DNA from: Desulfobacula sp.
GTDB lineage: Bacteria; Desulfobacterota; Desulfobacteria; Desulfobacterales; Desulfobacteraceae
Direction: 5' to 3'
Length of the DNA stretch: 64,000 nt
Assembly (NCBI RefSeq): GCF_030145145.1
Contig: NZ_JAQYWD010000004.1
Location: 52,622 to 116,621 of the forward strand
The translations under genes and the position numbers were made by a program. Under the pieces are notes generated by a model that did not search any database, was not told where the DNA came from, and was given only the letters and a program-made list of their open reading frames with translations. This document shows positions 27,072 to 35,751 of this stretch, piece after piece. Every line of letters begins with the position of its first letter. Within the stretch, counting starts at the first letter, position 1.

Positions 27072-27599
27072 ATGGTTCCACCCACAAAAAATATTCTTTT
27101 CGCTTCTGACCTTTCTGTTAATATGAAAAAAGTGTTTGAGCATGCTGCAACTCTGGCGATCTGCCATCAGGCCAATATTATTGTTCTTCACGTCATGGAA
27201 GAAACCCCGTATGCTGAAAAACAGATCCGCATGGCGTTTGGTGAACAATTATATCAAAACTTGAAAGCCGATCATCGAGCCGGGGCAAGAAATATACTCA
27301 TCGGAAAAAATGTTGATGCCCTGAGAATCCGCAAGGCCATTGCCGGCTTTTTCAAAGGCACCGAACAGGAAAAAGAGATTTCTGAGAACAACTCCCTGAT
27401 TAAAAAAATTCTGGTGGCTGAAGGGCGTTCCATTGCCGATGAAATCACATCAACGGCGGCAGAGGAAGGCTGTGATTTGATTGTTATGGGGTGCAAGCAA
27501 TTGGGATTGCTGGCCGATGCCATGGGCGAACATGTGGTCAGAAAGGTGTTGAAACGGTCTAAAATGCCGGTTTTCATCGTTCCGTTTCCGGAGAAATAA
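27072..27599 (+). CDS. Universal stress protein (UspA family)
   Basis: Single Usp domain of 175 residues with a long middle insert (about residues 60-115, Lys/Glu rich). It begins 'NILFASDLSVNMKKVFEHAA' and ends with 'DLIVMGCKQLGLL' and 'VVRKVLKRSKMPVFIVPF'. The ATP-binding pattern G-2x-G-9x-G-S/T is imperfect: Gly-Glu replaces Gly-Ser/Thr, so ATP binding is doubtful. GGAGG lies seven bases before the ATG. The gene is convergent with the hydrolase gene. Confidence 0.88.
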   Translation: MVPPTKNILFASDLSVNMKKVFEHAATLAICHQANIIVLHVMEETPYAEKQIRMAFGEQLYQNLKADHRAGARNILIGKNVDALRIRKAIAGFFKGTEQEKEISENNSLIKKILVAEGRSIADEITSTAAEEGCDLIVMGCKQLGLLADAMGEHVVRKVLKRSKMPVFIVPFPEK

Positions 27600-27602
27600 G
27601 CC

Positions 27603-28397
27603 TTATTGAAGGCAGATCTGTTTAATCTGTTCCAGGTATTGGTCCCTGCCTTTGAAGAAAATATCATTATGATTGGCCCCTTTGACCTCCAACAGTATTT
27701 TGTTGCGCGACGCACAGGCATCAAATAGTGCCTGTCCATCTGAGAAGGGAATAATGTGGTCAAATTGGGCATGGATCACCAGGCAGGGATTTGAAAAGGT
27801 CTTGATTTTATCGATATTTTCAAACCCCTGGTTTTCTTTAAATCCGATGCAGTGTGGATTGATACCCAATTTCTGCAGCAAAGGAGCCGCCCAGGCGAAC
27901 CCGCTTTCTATAATCAGGCAATTAAAATCATTTGCCCGTGTGGCACACAGTTCAATGGCGGACGCACTGCCAAGAGACCGGCCCATTACACACAAAGGAC
28001 CGGTCAATTCCCTGTTGGATCGATAGGCCCGTACAAAATCAAAAAGGATATGACAATCCGCCATCATTGATGTGACAGACGGTATACCGGTTGATCTTCC
28101 GTATCCCCGGTAATCAACCACAAAAAGATTGATCCCCATGTCATTATACAGACAACCGACATCATCATAATCCGATACAATTTCTCCATTGCCATGAAAA
28201 AAAAGGATGACGGGTGCATCGGTCCGGGCCAAATGAAAGGATGCCGCCAATTGAACCCCTTTATCAACCGGGATAAGGATATCCTCCCGGTTCGTCCGGG
28301 TCTGGCGAAACCCCGGCTCAACCCGGGGATGAAAAAGAGACCTGACAACCTCTGGCTGATCCAGTACTGCATAGGGGAGCTTATTCCATTGTCTCAT
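27603..28397 (-). CDS. Alpha/beta hydrolase
   Basis: Serine hydrolase of about 264 residues. The oxyanion region is 'ILFFHGNGE', the nucleophile is Ser in 'GRSLGSASAIELC', the acid is Asp in 'HAQFDHIIP', and the His lies in 'GANHNDIFF' near the end, so a full catalytic triad is present. The closest type is BAAT/ABHD-like cytosolic hydrolases; the substrate is unknown. It overlaps the 3' end of the MFS gene and is probably cotranscribed with it. Confidence 0.85.
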   Translation of the reverse strand: MRQWNKLPYAVLDQPEVVRSLFHPRVEPGFRQTRTNREDILIPVDKGVQLAASFHLARTDAPVILFFHGNGEIVSDYDDVGCLYNDMGINLFVVDYRGYGRSTGIPSVTSMMADCHILFDFVRAYRSNRELTGPLCVMGRSLGSASAIELCATRANDFNCLIIESGFAWAAPLLQKLGINPHCIGFKENQGFENIDKIKTFSNPCLVIHAQFDHIIPFSDGQALFDACASRNKILLEVKGANHNDIFFKGRDQYLEQIKQICLQ

Positions 28398-29838
28398 TTA
28401 CGCCTCCTTCATGGGGATCATCCTTCAGCTGGGACTCTTTGCCCCGGGCAAAGGTCACGAATATGCCCCAGATTGAGAGGATAACACCCATTCCCATTGC
28501 TCGTTTAAAGCTGATCATAAAAAAAGGTTCCATTGCCGCTGTGTAATCTTCAAGACTTGAACCACTTGTCAGTGTTGAAAAAGAAGTGGAAAAAATCAAT
28601 CCTGCCAGGGCAATCCCGATCACCATGCCAAGATTCCTTGCCGTGGCAACAGCCCCTGAAGCGATGCCGCGCCTTGACAATGGCACACAACTCATTACGG
28701 CGGTATTATTGGGAGACACAAAAAGCGCTGTCCCAATCCCGGCAAGGGCCATCCGCCATAACATTGATCCCGCACCCATGGCCGGACGAATCATCATTAA
28801 TGACACCAGGGACAGGGTCAAAATACTCATTCCCATCATACACAGACGTCTTGAGCCGAGGCGATCATATAACATCCCTGACAGGGGACTGACAAACAAA
28901 AGAAACAAAAAAGGCGCAATCATTATGGATCCGGTTTTTGATGGGGAAAACCCGCACGGATATGTCAGATAAAACGGCATCATAAACACAATCACAAACA
29001 AGGATGCAAACAGAAGCGCCGAAGACATCACCGGGAACAAAAACAACTTGAGTTTTAAAAGCCCCAGATCAAATAACGGATAGTCAGACCTTGCCTCAGT
29101 GACGGCAAATCCGATACATGCCAGAATGAAAGACACGGCAAAGGACAGGGACAGGAGTGAAATGATCCCCCACCGGGACAACTGGGTCAAAAAAACAATC
29201 AGGGTGGACAACATGATAACCAATAAGACACTGCCCGTCTTGTCCAAGGGCTCCCGGCATCCTTGAGCAGCTGGCGCGTTGTTTAAAACAAACAGCCCCC
29301 CCAGGGCAGCGGCAATCCCAATGGGAATATTGATATAAAAAATAAACCGCCAGGATAGATATTCAAGGATAACACCCCCCACAACCGGTCCTGTGGTCAG
29401 TCCGGCAGCCACCACAGCGCCAATCATACCCAGGGCTTTTCCCCGTTCCTGAACCGGGAAGGCATCGACGATCATCGCTGGAGAACAGGCCATCAGCATG
29501 GATGCCCCTCCCCCCTGCAAGGCCCTTGAAACGATCAAAAACAGAGGCGTTCGAGCCATTCCGCACAACAAAGATCCAACCGCAAACAGGACAAACCCCA
29601 TCACATAAACAACTTTTCTACCGTAAATATCTGAAAGTCTGCCAAAGGTTAACAGTAATGCGGAAACCGTTACCAGATAAATTAATACCACCCACTGAAT
29701 GGTTTGAATATCTGTTTGCAACTCCTGCATTACTTGGGGAAGTGCCACATTAACAATGCTTGAATCCAGTGTCGACATAAAAATTGACGTTGCAACAAGG
29801 AAAAAAATCTTCCATTTTTTTTCATAGACAGGTGCCAT
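28381..29838 (-). CDS. MFS drug:H+ antiporter, DHA2 (14-TM) type
   Basis: Inner-membrane exporter of the EmrB/QacA group. The 485 residues carry about 14 hydrophobic segments, motif C-like 'STLDSSIVNVALPQ' in the first helix, motif A 'FGRLSDIYGRKVVYVMG', and 'SWRFIFYINIPIG', which is typical of DHA2 proteins. The substrate is unknown. The divergent intergenic region (29839-29924) contains two TGTTATAT-like direct repeats that might be an operator, but no regulator is adjacent. Confidence 0.9.
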   Translation of the reverse strand: MAPVYEKKWKIFFLVATSIFMSTLDSSIVNVALPQVMQELQTDIQTIQWVVLIYLVTVSALLLTFGRLSDIYGRKVVYVMGFVLFAVGSLLCGMARTPLFLIVSRALQGGGASMLMACSPAMIVDAFPVQERGKALGMIGAVVAAGLTTGPVVGGVILEYLSWRFIFYINIPIGIAAALGGLFVLNNAPAAQGCREPLDKTGSVLLVIMLSTLIVFLTQLSRWGIISLLSLSFAVSFILACIGFAVTEARSDYPLFDLGLLKLKLFLFPVMSSALLFASLFVIVFMMPFYLTYPCGFSPSKTGSIMIAPFLFLLFVSPLSGMLYDRLGSRRLCMMGMSILTLSLVSLMMIRPAMGAGSMLWRMALAGIGTALFVSPNNTAVMSCVPLSRRGIASGAVATARNLGMVIGIALAGLIFSTSFSTLTSGSSLEDYTAAMEPFFMISFKRAMGMGVILSIWGIFVTFARGKESQLKDDPHEGGVNETME

Positions 29839-29924
29839 ATATCCATTCCATTTCTTTGCTGTTATATGAAGATTATGTTATATAAAGCCAGTTGACAAGA
29901 AAAATCAAACCACATGAGGAGACT

Positions 29925-30296
29925 ATGACCACCGTCAATGATGTTGTCTTAATCTATATTGAAGATACCCCTGTGTCTTTTGCAAGGGTGGAAACCATCC
30001 GTCCGGATCTAAAAAAAGACTGGTATGATATCACCTTGTTAATGCTCCAGATCCCGGTGCAGACCGTGACATGGATTCTAAAAGACGATTATATCAATGG
30101 CCAGGAATTTCATATGAATGGGAAAAAAATGAAGCTGGAAAAGGTTGAGCACCCTGTTGATACTGCACCCGATTCCAGCCGGTCAGGGTCCGGGGATCAG
30201 GACGACTTAAAAAAGGAAGCCCCCCCGGAAAAAAATCAAGCCACCATCATTTCCTTTTCCGATTTAAAAAAGAAACATGACCCAACCGCCGGTTAA
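29925..30296 (+). CDS. Conserved-looking hypothetical protein
   Basis: I do not recognise a family. The 123-residue protein from the ATG at 29925 (GAGGAGACT directly before it) has an ordered first half with beta-strand-like segments ('DVVLIYIEDTPVSFARVE', 'QTVTWILKDDYINGQEF') and a charged, probably disordered tail from about residue 75. It has no signal peptide or membrane helix. Its end overlaps the DUF1848 gene by 20 bases, so the two are coupled. Confidence 0.7.
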   Translation: MTTVNDVVLIYIEDTPVSFARVETIRPDLKKDWYDITLLMLQIPVQTVTWILKDDYINGQEFHMNGKKMKLEKVEHPVDTAPDSSRSGSGDQDDLKKEAPPEKNQATIISFSDLKKKHDPTAG

Positions 30297-31203
30297 CATC
30301 CTGTCTGCTTCCCGAAGAACTGATATACCGGCCTTCTATATGGACTGGTTTATGGACCGCATCCACCGCGGTTTTTTTAACGTAAAAAACCCCTACACCC
30401 GAACCGTTAAGCCCGTCACGGTATCAAGGGATGTCGTTCATTCCATTGTCTTCTGGTCAAAAAACTATGCAGCCTTTATTAACGCCAGGGCGGGCGAACG
30501 GCTGACACAACTTGGATTCAATCTGTATTTCAATTTTACCCTTAACTCTGAATCGGCTTTGCTTGAACCCATGCTGCCCCCTTTAACCCAAAGACTTGAA
30601 CAATTAAACGAACTTGCCGATGTGTTTGGACCGGATAAAATTTCCTGGCGGTTTGACCCCATTTGTTTTTATGGCACCCAACACAATGGTAATGGTTCGA
30701 CAAAAAACAATCTTTCAGATTTTCCAACCATCGCAGAAAAAGCATCAAGACTTGGCATTCAACGCTGCGTCACCAGTTTTTTTGATACTTACCCCAAGAT
30801 TCAAAGACGTCTGAACCGTTTATGTCAAACAAATTATCCATCTGTATTTTTTACGAACCCGTCCATGGATAAAAAAACACAAGTGATTCGCCGAATGGCA
30901 TCGCTTTTGACCGGAACAAACATCACCCTTTATCTGTGTTGTGAACGAGACGTCTTCTCAGCACTTGACGGCGATACAAGGGTAAAAGAAAACGCATGCA
31001 TTGACGGCCATTTATTAAAGCACCTCTTTGGGGGTACACCTGAAAGGAAAAGAGATTACGGCCAGCGGTCAAAAAAAGGATGTCACTGCACCCGATCCAT
31101 AGATGTCGGATCATATGAAGACCATCCGTGTTACCATAATTGTCTTTTCTGTTATGCAAACCCCCAGATGGATGCCTGCCTGAAAAAGCCCAGGACACAA
31201 TGA
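30277..31203 (+). CDS. DUF1848 protein with C-terminal cysteine cluster
   Basis: Member of the DUF1848 family, which is uncharacterised but resembles radical-SAM/photolyase-like TIM-barrel proteins. It opens 'ILSASRRTDIPAFYMDWFMD' with 'NPYTRTVKPVTVSRDVVHSI' after it, both hallmark sequences. The last 40 residues contain 'KKGCHCTRSIDVGSYEDHPC' and 'NCLFCYANP', a set of Cys spaced like an Fe-S ligand group. Length 308 is typical. It overlaps the preceding orphan gene and, by ATGA, the following dusB, suggesting a tRNA- or RNA-linked role; that is inference. Confidence 0.85.
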   Translation: MTQPPVNILSASRRTDIPAFYMDWFMDRIHRGFFNVKNPYTRTVKPVTVSRDVVHSIVFWSKNYAAFINARAGERLTQLGFNLYFNFTLNSESALLEPMLPPLTQRLEQLNELADVFGPDKISWRFDPICFYGTQHNGNGSTKNNLSDFPTIAEKASRLGIQRCVTSFFDTYPKIQRRLNRLCQTNYPSVFFTNPSMDKKTQVIRRMASLLTGTNITLYLCCERDVFSALDGDTRVKENACIDGHLLKHLFGGTPERKRDYGQRSKKGCHCTRSIDVGSYEDHPCYHNCLFCYANPQMDACLKKPRTQ

Positions 31204-32165
31204 AAATAAACCACCTGAAAATAAATGGAAAAACATTTTTGGCGCCCCTGGCAGGCATCACCAACCTGCCGTTCCGGCTTCTTGTAAAAGAATGTGGATG
31301 TGCGGTTGTCTGCTCTGAAATGATCAGCGCAAAAGGGCTTTTTTATAACTCAAAAAAAACCTTGACCCTGTTATCCTCAAAAAAAGAAGAAGCCCCCTTG
31401 TCAGTTCAATTATTCGGATCTGATCCAGACACAATGGCAAGGGCGGCAACCGCTGTGCAGGATCTGGGAAACGCCGACATCATTGATATTAATTTTGGTT
31501 GCAGTGTAAAGAAGGTCGTAAAACAGGGCGCCGGGGTGGCCCTGATGAAAGACCCCGGACATAGCGGCCTGCTGTTGACAGCTGTTCGGAAGGCAACCCA
31601 TCTGCCCCTGACCATAAAAATAAGATCCGGCTGGGACCCTTCCGGGAAAGACGCGTTTAAGATAGCGCAAATCGCTGAGGATACAGGAATTGATGCCATT
31701 ACCATGCATCCCAGGACCGCTGGCCAGGGATTTAAAGGCCATGCAGACTGGAACCTGATCCGGGACCTGAAGCAGCAATTGGCAATCCCCGTTATTGGCA
31801 ATGGGGATATTAACAGTGTTGAAGATGCAGCAAGAATGATCACGCACACCGGGTGCGATGCTGTCATGGTGGGGCGTGGGGCCATGAGAAATCCGTTTAT
31901 CTGTTCCCAGATCGATGCGTTTCTTGAAACCGGATCCTATCAAGCGCCCTCAGAACAAGACATTTTCAGAGCAATGGCGCGGTTGACGGAAATGTATGTG
32001 GCCTATTTTGGAGAACTGTCGGCCTGCAAAATGCTGAGGAGCCGGCTTTCATGGTTTGTGAAAGGCCTGCCGGGATGTTCTGCCTTCAGGCAGGAATTAT
32101 CCCGGATCAATTCAAAGACACATGCGCTGGCGCTTATCAAAGAGTTTGAAACCCGTATCGCGTAA
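31200..32165 (+). CDS. dusB: tRNA-dihydrouridine synthase DusB
   Basis: FMN-dependent reductase that makes dihydrouridine in tRNA. It shows 'FLAPLAGITNLPFRLLVKEC', 'EMISAKGL', 'IDINFGCSVKKVVKQGAGVAL' (catalytic Cys), 'KIRSGWD', 'MHPRTAGQGFKGHADW', 'GNGDINS' and 'VMVGRGAMRNPFI', all in the usual order. I start at the ATG at 31200, which overlaps the DUF1848 stop (ATGA); the frame is open 60 bases further upstream only within that gene. 321 residues. Confidence 0.95.
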   Translation: MKINHLKINGKTFLAPLAGITNLPFRLLVKECGCAVVCSEMISAKGLFYNSKKTLTLLSSKKEEAPLSVQLFGSDPDTMARAATAVQDLGNADIIDINFGCSVKKVVKQGAGVALMKDPGHSGLLLTAVRKATHLPLTIKIRSGWDPSGKDAFKIAQIAEDTGIDAITMHPRTAGQGFKGHADWNLIRDLKQQLAIPVIGNGDINSVEDAARMITHTGCDAVMVGRGAMRNPFICSQIDAFLETGSYQAPSEQDIFRAMARLTEMYVAYFGELSACKMLRSRLSWFVKGLPGCSAFRQELSRINSKTHALALIKEFETRIA

Positions 32166-32213
32166 ATCGCTTCCGCGACGATTTCGGGCTTCGACCTTTA
32201 GCAGTTGACTCGT

Positions 32214-32642
32214 TTAATTTTTTTCATAAACAGCCGTTGCAATGGAGCTGATTCCCCCCCTGGGGGTAAATTCGCCGGTGACCTCCATTCTCAAGGGCTT
32301 TAAAACCAGAACCAGGTCATCCAGAATCTTGTTGACCACATGTTCATAAAACATGCCCACATTTCGGAACTGCAACAGGTAATATTTTAATGATTTAAGT
32401 TCCACAAGGGTCTCATCCGGTCTGTACAGTATGGTGATGCAACCATTATCCGGTAACCCGGTCATGGGGCATACCGACGTATATTCAGGCTGCTTTATGG
32501 TGATATCAATGCTTCGTTTTGATTTATAGGCGTACGGGATGGGTGTCAGCAGATCCGCTTTAACAATACCCGGATCTTCAATTTTATAATGGGGTATATA
32601 GGTCTTATTTTCAATCATGTTCCGATTATCCTTACGATTCAT
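32214..32642 (-). CDS. queF: NADPH-dependent preQ0 reductase QueF
   Basis: Reduces 7-cyano-7-deazaguanine to preQ1 in queuosine synthesis. The short, single-domain form (142 residues) shows the catalytic Cys in 'TSVCPMTGLPD' and the QueF motif 'ELKSLKYYLLQFRN'. The substrate-binding end contains 'EFTPRGGIS'. It is convergent with dusB. There are no other queuosine genes in the window. Confidence 0.95.
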   Translation of the reverse strand: MNRKDNRNMIENKTYIPHYKIEDPGIVKADLLTPIPYAYKSKRSIDITIKQPEYTSVCPMTGLPDNGCITILYRPDETLVELKSLKYYLLQFRNVGMFYEHVVNKILDDLVLVLKPLRMEVTGEFTPRGGISSIATAVYEKN

Positions 32643-32686
32643 TAAAAAAATTAGTACCTCAATTTTCAGAGGTTACCTTAATCGAC

Positions 32687-32800
32687 GGGCTCAGGCTTTT
32701 TTTATCGTGCTTTTTATCACTATTTCATAACCAGACAGATAAAAAGTGCCATAATGAAAGCCTGACCCCATATAGAAATGGTCAACTCCGAAAGTTGAGT
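32687..32800. repeat. Hairpin repeat, family 1 copy A
   Basis: Arms GGGCTCAGGCTTT (32687-32699) and AAAGCCTGACCCC (32757-32769) enclose a second pairing, GTGCTTTTTATC with GATAAAAAGTGC. Downstream come AGAAATGGTCA and a small hairpin TCAACT-ccgaa-AGTTGA, which matches copy F in the tup operon. Confidence 0.7.
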
Positions 32801-32863
32801 GACTAAGTTACAGTTACTATCACAATGGCAATCATGTTTCAAACGAATAAAACAGGGAACAGA

Positions 32864-32932
32864 AATTCTCATTATAAAACGCAATAGTGGCCGGACAATG
32901 GTTCAGGTATCTTCATAATGGGAATTGTTGAA
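32864..32932. repeat. Inverted repeat, family 2 copy 1
   Basis: AATTCTCATTAT (32864-32875) pairs with ATAATGGGAATT (32915-32926). The stretch 32893-32932 (GGAC..GGTT.AGGTATC..CATAATG.GAATTGTTGAA) recurs at 38393-38430. Confidence 0.55.
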
Positions 32933-32980
32933 CAGCGAAAACAAACCGCTTTGTGGTCATTTGAAAAATCGCAGAAAAGC

Positions 32981-33009
32981 TTGACAAAGACATTAAAAAG
33001 AAAGATATT
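32981..33009 (+). promoter_or_regulatory. Candidate sigma-70 promoter for the 253-residue orphan
   Basis: TTGACA and GATATT with 17-base spacing, about 140 bases before the ATG at 33153. The -35 box is perfect, the -10 box is four of six. Confidence 0.4.
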
Positions 33010-33152
33010 AACAAAGGTCGAATAATATGCTAATATAAATCTATCAACTTTATTTAAAATCAAAGAGTTGAAAAAAATACAGTAGTTTTAGTCAAATCTG
33101 GTGTCACCATTTTTTGACATATTTAATATAGTCCCAAGGAGACAACAACCCC

Positions 33153-33914
33153 ATGAACGATTTTCTACAAAGCCTTCGAAATGGTCAGGCTGAAAAACCG
33201 CGCGCCCCGAAAACGCGCAAAAACTATGATAATTCTTACCACTATACCAGCTCCCCCAGATTCCCTTCCCATGGTGGATACCAGAACAACAGAAACCAGC
33301 AAATGAAAAGACCCCCCATGCAACATCAACCGGGAAATCAGATGCCAATGGACGATACGCCAGCAGTGTCCTTGCTGGCAGACGCCATTGAAAACTTATC
33401 CAGTCATATTGAAACCCTGACAAAAAACCAGGATTACCTGATAAATGCCCAGGAAAGAACTGCGGATATGCTGGAACGTCAGGCCATTGCCCTTGAAAGA
33501 GTCGTGGGTCACCTGAATATCGCCCTGGCACCGGAAACAAACCGTGAACAGGAGAGTGCGACGGAAAAACCGTTTAGACACCATTATGTAACCTCCCGGG
33601 AGCCGGAACAGGATCTCCAGCCGGAACTTGACATCCCGGAACCCGTGGAAACACCTGTTGAAAAAATCCAACCGGTAAAAGCGATCATTCGAAAAAGAAA
33701 AAAAGTGGTGGCAAAAAAGACAGATGCCAAGGTTTCAACGGGCACCAAACTTCTCAGCCGTGAAGCCGTCATGGATATCGTCCACACCATGCGGGCCGAG
33801 GGTGCCACATTTGATCAGGTTGCAAGCCGCTTGGTTGAACTAGGACAGCCCACCTTCTCCGGTCGTGGAGAATGGCATGCACAAACCATTCACAGGCTCT
33901 GCAATAAAAAATAA
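33153..33914 (+). CDS. Hypothetical protein with C-terminal recombinase-like helices
   Basis: I do not recognise the whole protein (253 residues). Residues 1-65 are basic and rich in N, Q, P and R; residues about 70-125 form a coiled coil ('SLLADAIENLSSHIETLTKN'); about 130-190 is an acidic-then-basic linker ending 'IRKRKKVVAKK'. The last 50 residues ('VMDIVHTMRAEGATFDQVAS', then 'LGQPTFSGRGEWHAQTIHRL') look like the helical DNA-binding region seen C-terminally in large serine recombinases. There is no catalytic domain. A nucleic-acid-binding structural or regulatory role is plausible but unproven. AAGGAG lies upstream of the ATG. Confidence 0.7.
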   Translation: MNDFLQSLRNGQAEKPRAPKTRKNYDNSYHYTSSPRFPSHGGYQNNRNQQMKRPPMQHQPGNQMPMDDTPAVSLLADAIENLSSHIETLTKNQDYLINAQERTADMLERQAIALERVVGHLNIALAPETNREQESATEKPFRHHYVTSREPEQDLQPELDIPEPVETPVEKIQPVKAIIRKRKKVVAKKTDAKVSTGTKLLSREAVMDIVHTMRAEGATFDQVASRLVELGQPTFSGRGEWHAQTIHRLCNKK

Positions 33915-33930
33915 GCCGGTCTTATTTTTT

Positions 33931-33975
33931 AACAATCGCCAGCGGACAAAAAAAAATTGTCCGCTGGCTATTGTT
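33931..33975. terminator. Bidirectional terminator between orphan gene and HNH gene
   Basis: GCCAGCGGACAA pairs perfectly with TTGTCCGCTGGC around an A-rich loop, extended by AACAAT/ATTGTT. The right arm includes the HNH gene stop codon. T-runs flank it on both strands, suited to the two convergent genes. Confidence 0.75.
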
Positions 33976-34261
33976 TTATGGAAGCCATATACGCGTCCCA
34001 CTCAGCCGGAAGCTGCTGTTTTTTTTTCGTATTACAGTCTTTGCAACATGGCACAAGATTAAATTTTTCCGACTTCCCCCCCCGGGCAAGGGGAATGACA
34101 TGATCCATGGTGAGGTCTTTGGGCAAAAAAATATGCTTACAATAGTGACATATTCCCAAGGCGCGTTTTCGCTTCCACCATTGACTGCCCCGCAATTTCC
34201 TTGCTTTGTCCCGTTCTTTTTTTAAGACCGCCTCATCAATGAACCAAGTAAACGGATTCAT
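33968..34261 (-). CDS. Small HNH nuclease
   Basis: 97-residue HNH-family protein. It shows two CxxC pairs ('CHYCKHIF' and 'CCKDCNTKK') that bind structural zinc and the catalytic 'LTMDHVIPLARGGKS' with His and Asn ('FNLVPCC'). The ATG at 34261 lies five bases after the era stop, so it is the last gene of an engB-era operon. Similar small HNH genes in housekeeping operons are common and their targets are unknown. No phage or toxin genes are adjacent. Confidence 0.87.
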   Translation of the reverse strand: MNPFTWFIDEAVLKKERDKARKLRGSQWWKRKRALGICHYCKHIFLPKDLTMDHVIPLARGGKSEKFNLVPCCKDCNTKKKQQLPAEWDAYMASIKQ

Positions 34262-34265
34262 GGCA

Positions 34266-35162
34266 TCAGTAACCAAACTCGTTCAACATCCGTCCGTTGT
34301 CGATCCAGTCTTTCGTCACTTTTACAAACAGTTTTAACAGTACTTTCTGCCCGGTCATTCGTTCGATGTCTTTTCTGGCAGCAGACCCTATTTTGGATAA
34401 CATGGACCCTTTCTTCCCAATAATGATCCCCTTTTGGGAATCCCGGATGACATGAATGCTGGCATGGATGACAATTAACTTTTTTTCAACGACAAAGGAA
34501 TCCACTGTAACCGCACTTGAATAAGGGATCTCCATGCCTGTAAATCGAAATACCTTTTCCCTGATCATCTCTTTGACCATAAATTTTTCAGAGACATCCG
34601 TAAAGGTCTCCTCCGGGAACAGCCGGGGACCCGGGGGCAACGACGCTTCAACTTGCTGGAGAAGCACCGTCACTTGAATGTCTCGCCGGGCCGAAACCGG
34701 GACAATGGTGTTAAACGCATGCAATTTTTGAAATTCCTCAACAAGTCCATAGACCCTGGCCTTATCAACCAGATCAATTTTATTCAACGCAAGGACAATC
34801 GGTTTGGGTTTTTTTTTCAATTGGGACAGGATCAATTTCTCTGCTGCATAATTCCTGGAGGCCACGTCCACCATCAACAAAATAACATCAACATCTTCCA
34901 GTGCCAGCATGGCCTGGCCAACAATCCGTTTGTTTAACAGGGTGGTACTCTTGTGAATCCCCGGCGTATCCACAAAAACAATCTGGGATAACGGCCGGTT
35001 CACAATCCCCAGAATTCTATCCCGGGTCGTCTGGGGTTTGCTGGAAGTGATGGAAATTTTTTGACCCAGCACCTGGTTGAGCAAAGTGGATTTCCCTGCA
35101 TTGGGCGCACCGATAATACCGACAAACCCTGATCGAAACACATTTTCATTTTTATGATTCAT
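34266..35162 (-). CDS. era: GTPase Era
   Basis: Essential GTPase that binds 16S rRNA and assists 30S assembly. G1 'GAPNAGKSTLL', G2 around 'TSSKPQTTRDRILG', G3 'VDTPGIH' and G4 'ALNKIDLVDK' are present, and the C-terminal KH domain contains 'VIRDSQKGIIIGKKGSMLSK'. Length 298 is usual. It overlaps the end of engB by 11 bases. Confidence 0.97.
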   Translation of the reverse strand: MNHKNENVFRSGFVGIIGAPNAGKSTLLNQVLGQKISITSSKPQTTRDRILGIVNRPLSQIVFVDTPGIHKSTTLLNKRIVGQAMLALEDVDVILLMVDVASRNYAAEKLILSQLKKKPKPIVLALNKIDLVDKARVYGLVEEFQKLHAFNTIVPVSARRDIQVTVLLQQVEASLPPGPRLFPEETFTDVSEKFMVKEMIREKVFRFTGMEIPYSSAVTVDSFVVEKKLIVIHASIHVIRDSQKGIIIGKKGSMLSKIGSAARKDIERMTGQKVLLKLFVKVTKDWIDNGRMLNEFGY

Positions 35163-35751
35163 TTAACCCGCCCATTAAATTTTCAATTTCTCCTAGAACC
35201 GTATCCCGGCCTTTTTTTGTCTTGGTTGAAAAAAGAATCACCCCGTTCTTTTCCCGGTTCAACTGGCCACAAATAGCAGTCAGCCGTTTCTGTTGAAGGG
35301 TTTTAGACAGTTTATCAGATTTTGTTAAAATCACCAGATACGGCATTCCATGGGATTCCAGCCAGGCCATCATATCAAACTCTTCTTTTTCCGGATCTCT
35401 TCGAATATCAATGAGTAAAATCAACCCCAGAAGGTTCTGGCGATGGGCGAGATATCGTTCAACCATTGGCTGCCATTGAGATCGAATTTTTTTGGATACC
35501 TTGGCATACCCATACCCGGGAAGATCCACAAACGAAAACATTTCATTGATCATAAAAAAATTGATCAGCTGGGTACATCCCGGTTTTGAACTTGTTTTCA
35601 CCATATCTCTTCTCTGGATCAATGTATTGATCAAAGATGATTTTCCCACATTGGAGCGGCCTGCAAAAGCAATTTCCGGAAAATCATATTCCGGGTAATG
35701 GGACGGTTTGACCGCACTTTTAACAAATTGAACCGATTTAATAATCATCAC
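35152..35751 (-). CDS. engB: Ribosome-biogenesis GTPase EngB (YihA/YsxC)
   Basis: Small GTPase for 50S assembly. G1 'GRSNVGKSSLINTL', G2 'SSKPGCTQLINFF', G3 'VDLPGYGYAKVSK' and G4 'ILTKSDKLSK' are all in place over 199 residues. It overlaps the aminotransferase stop and the era start, so the three are translated together. The clustering of two ribosome-assembly GTPases suggests shared growth-rate control. Confidence 0.96.
   Translation of the reverse strand: MMIIKSVQFVKSAVKPSHYPEYDFPEIAFAGRSNVGKSSLINTLIQRRDMVKTSSKPGCTQLINFFMINEMFSFVDLPGYGYAKVSKKIRSQWQPMVERYLAHRQNLLGLILLIDIRRDPEKEEFDMMAWLESHGMPYLVILTKSDKLSKTLQQKRLTAICGQLNREKNGVILFSTKTKKGRDTVLGEIENLMGGLNES

Larger units (their letters stand above)
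32643..33152. other. 510-base gap with two repeat families and a promoter
   Basis: Between queF and the 253-residue orphan gene. It holds a hairpin of the GGGTCAGGCTTT family (32687-32800), a short inverted repeat of the CATAATG(A/G)GAATT family (32864-32932) and a likely promoter at 32981-33009. A 63-residue minus-strand frame at 32872-33063 has no coding signal. Confidence 0.6.

Noticed and set aside
31406..31943. Long minus-strand frames within dusB
   Set aside because: dusB has all catalytic motifs on the plus strand; the reverse frames mirror its codon pattern.
32872..33063. 63-codon minus-strand frame in the queF-side gap
   Set aside because: AT-rich, crosses repeat DNA, no ribosome site and no recognisable pattern.
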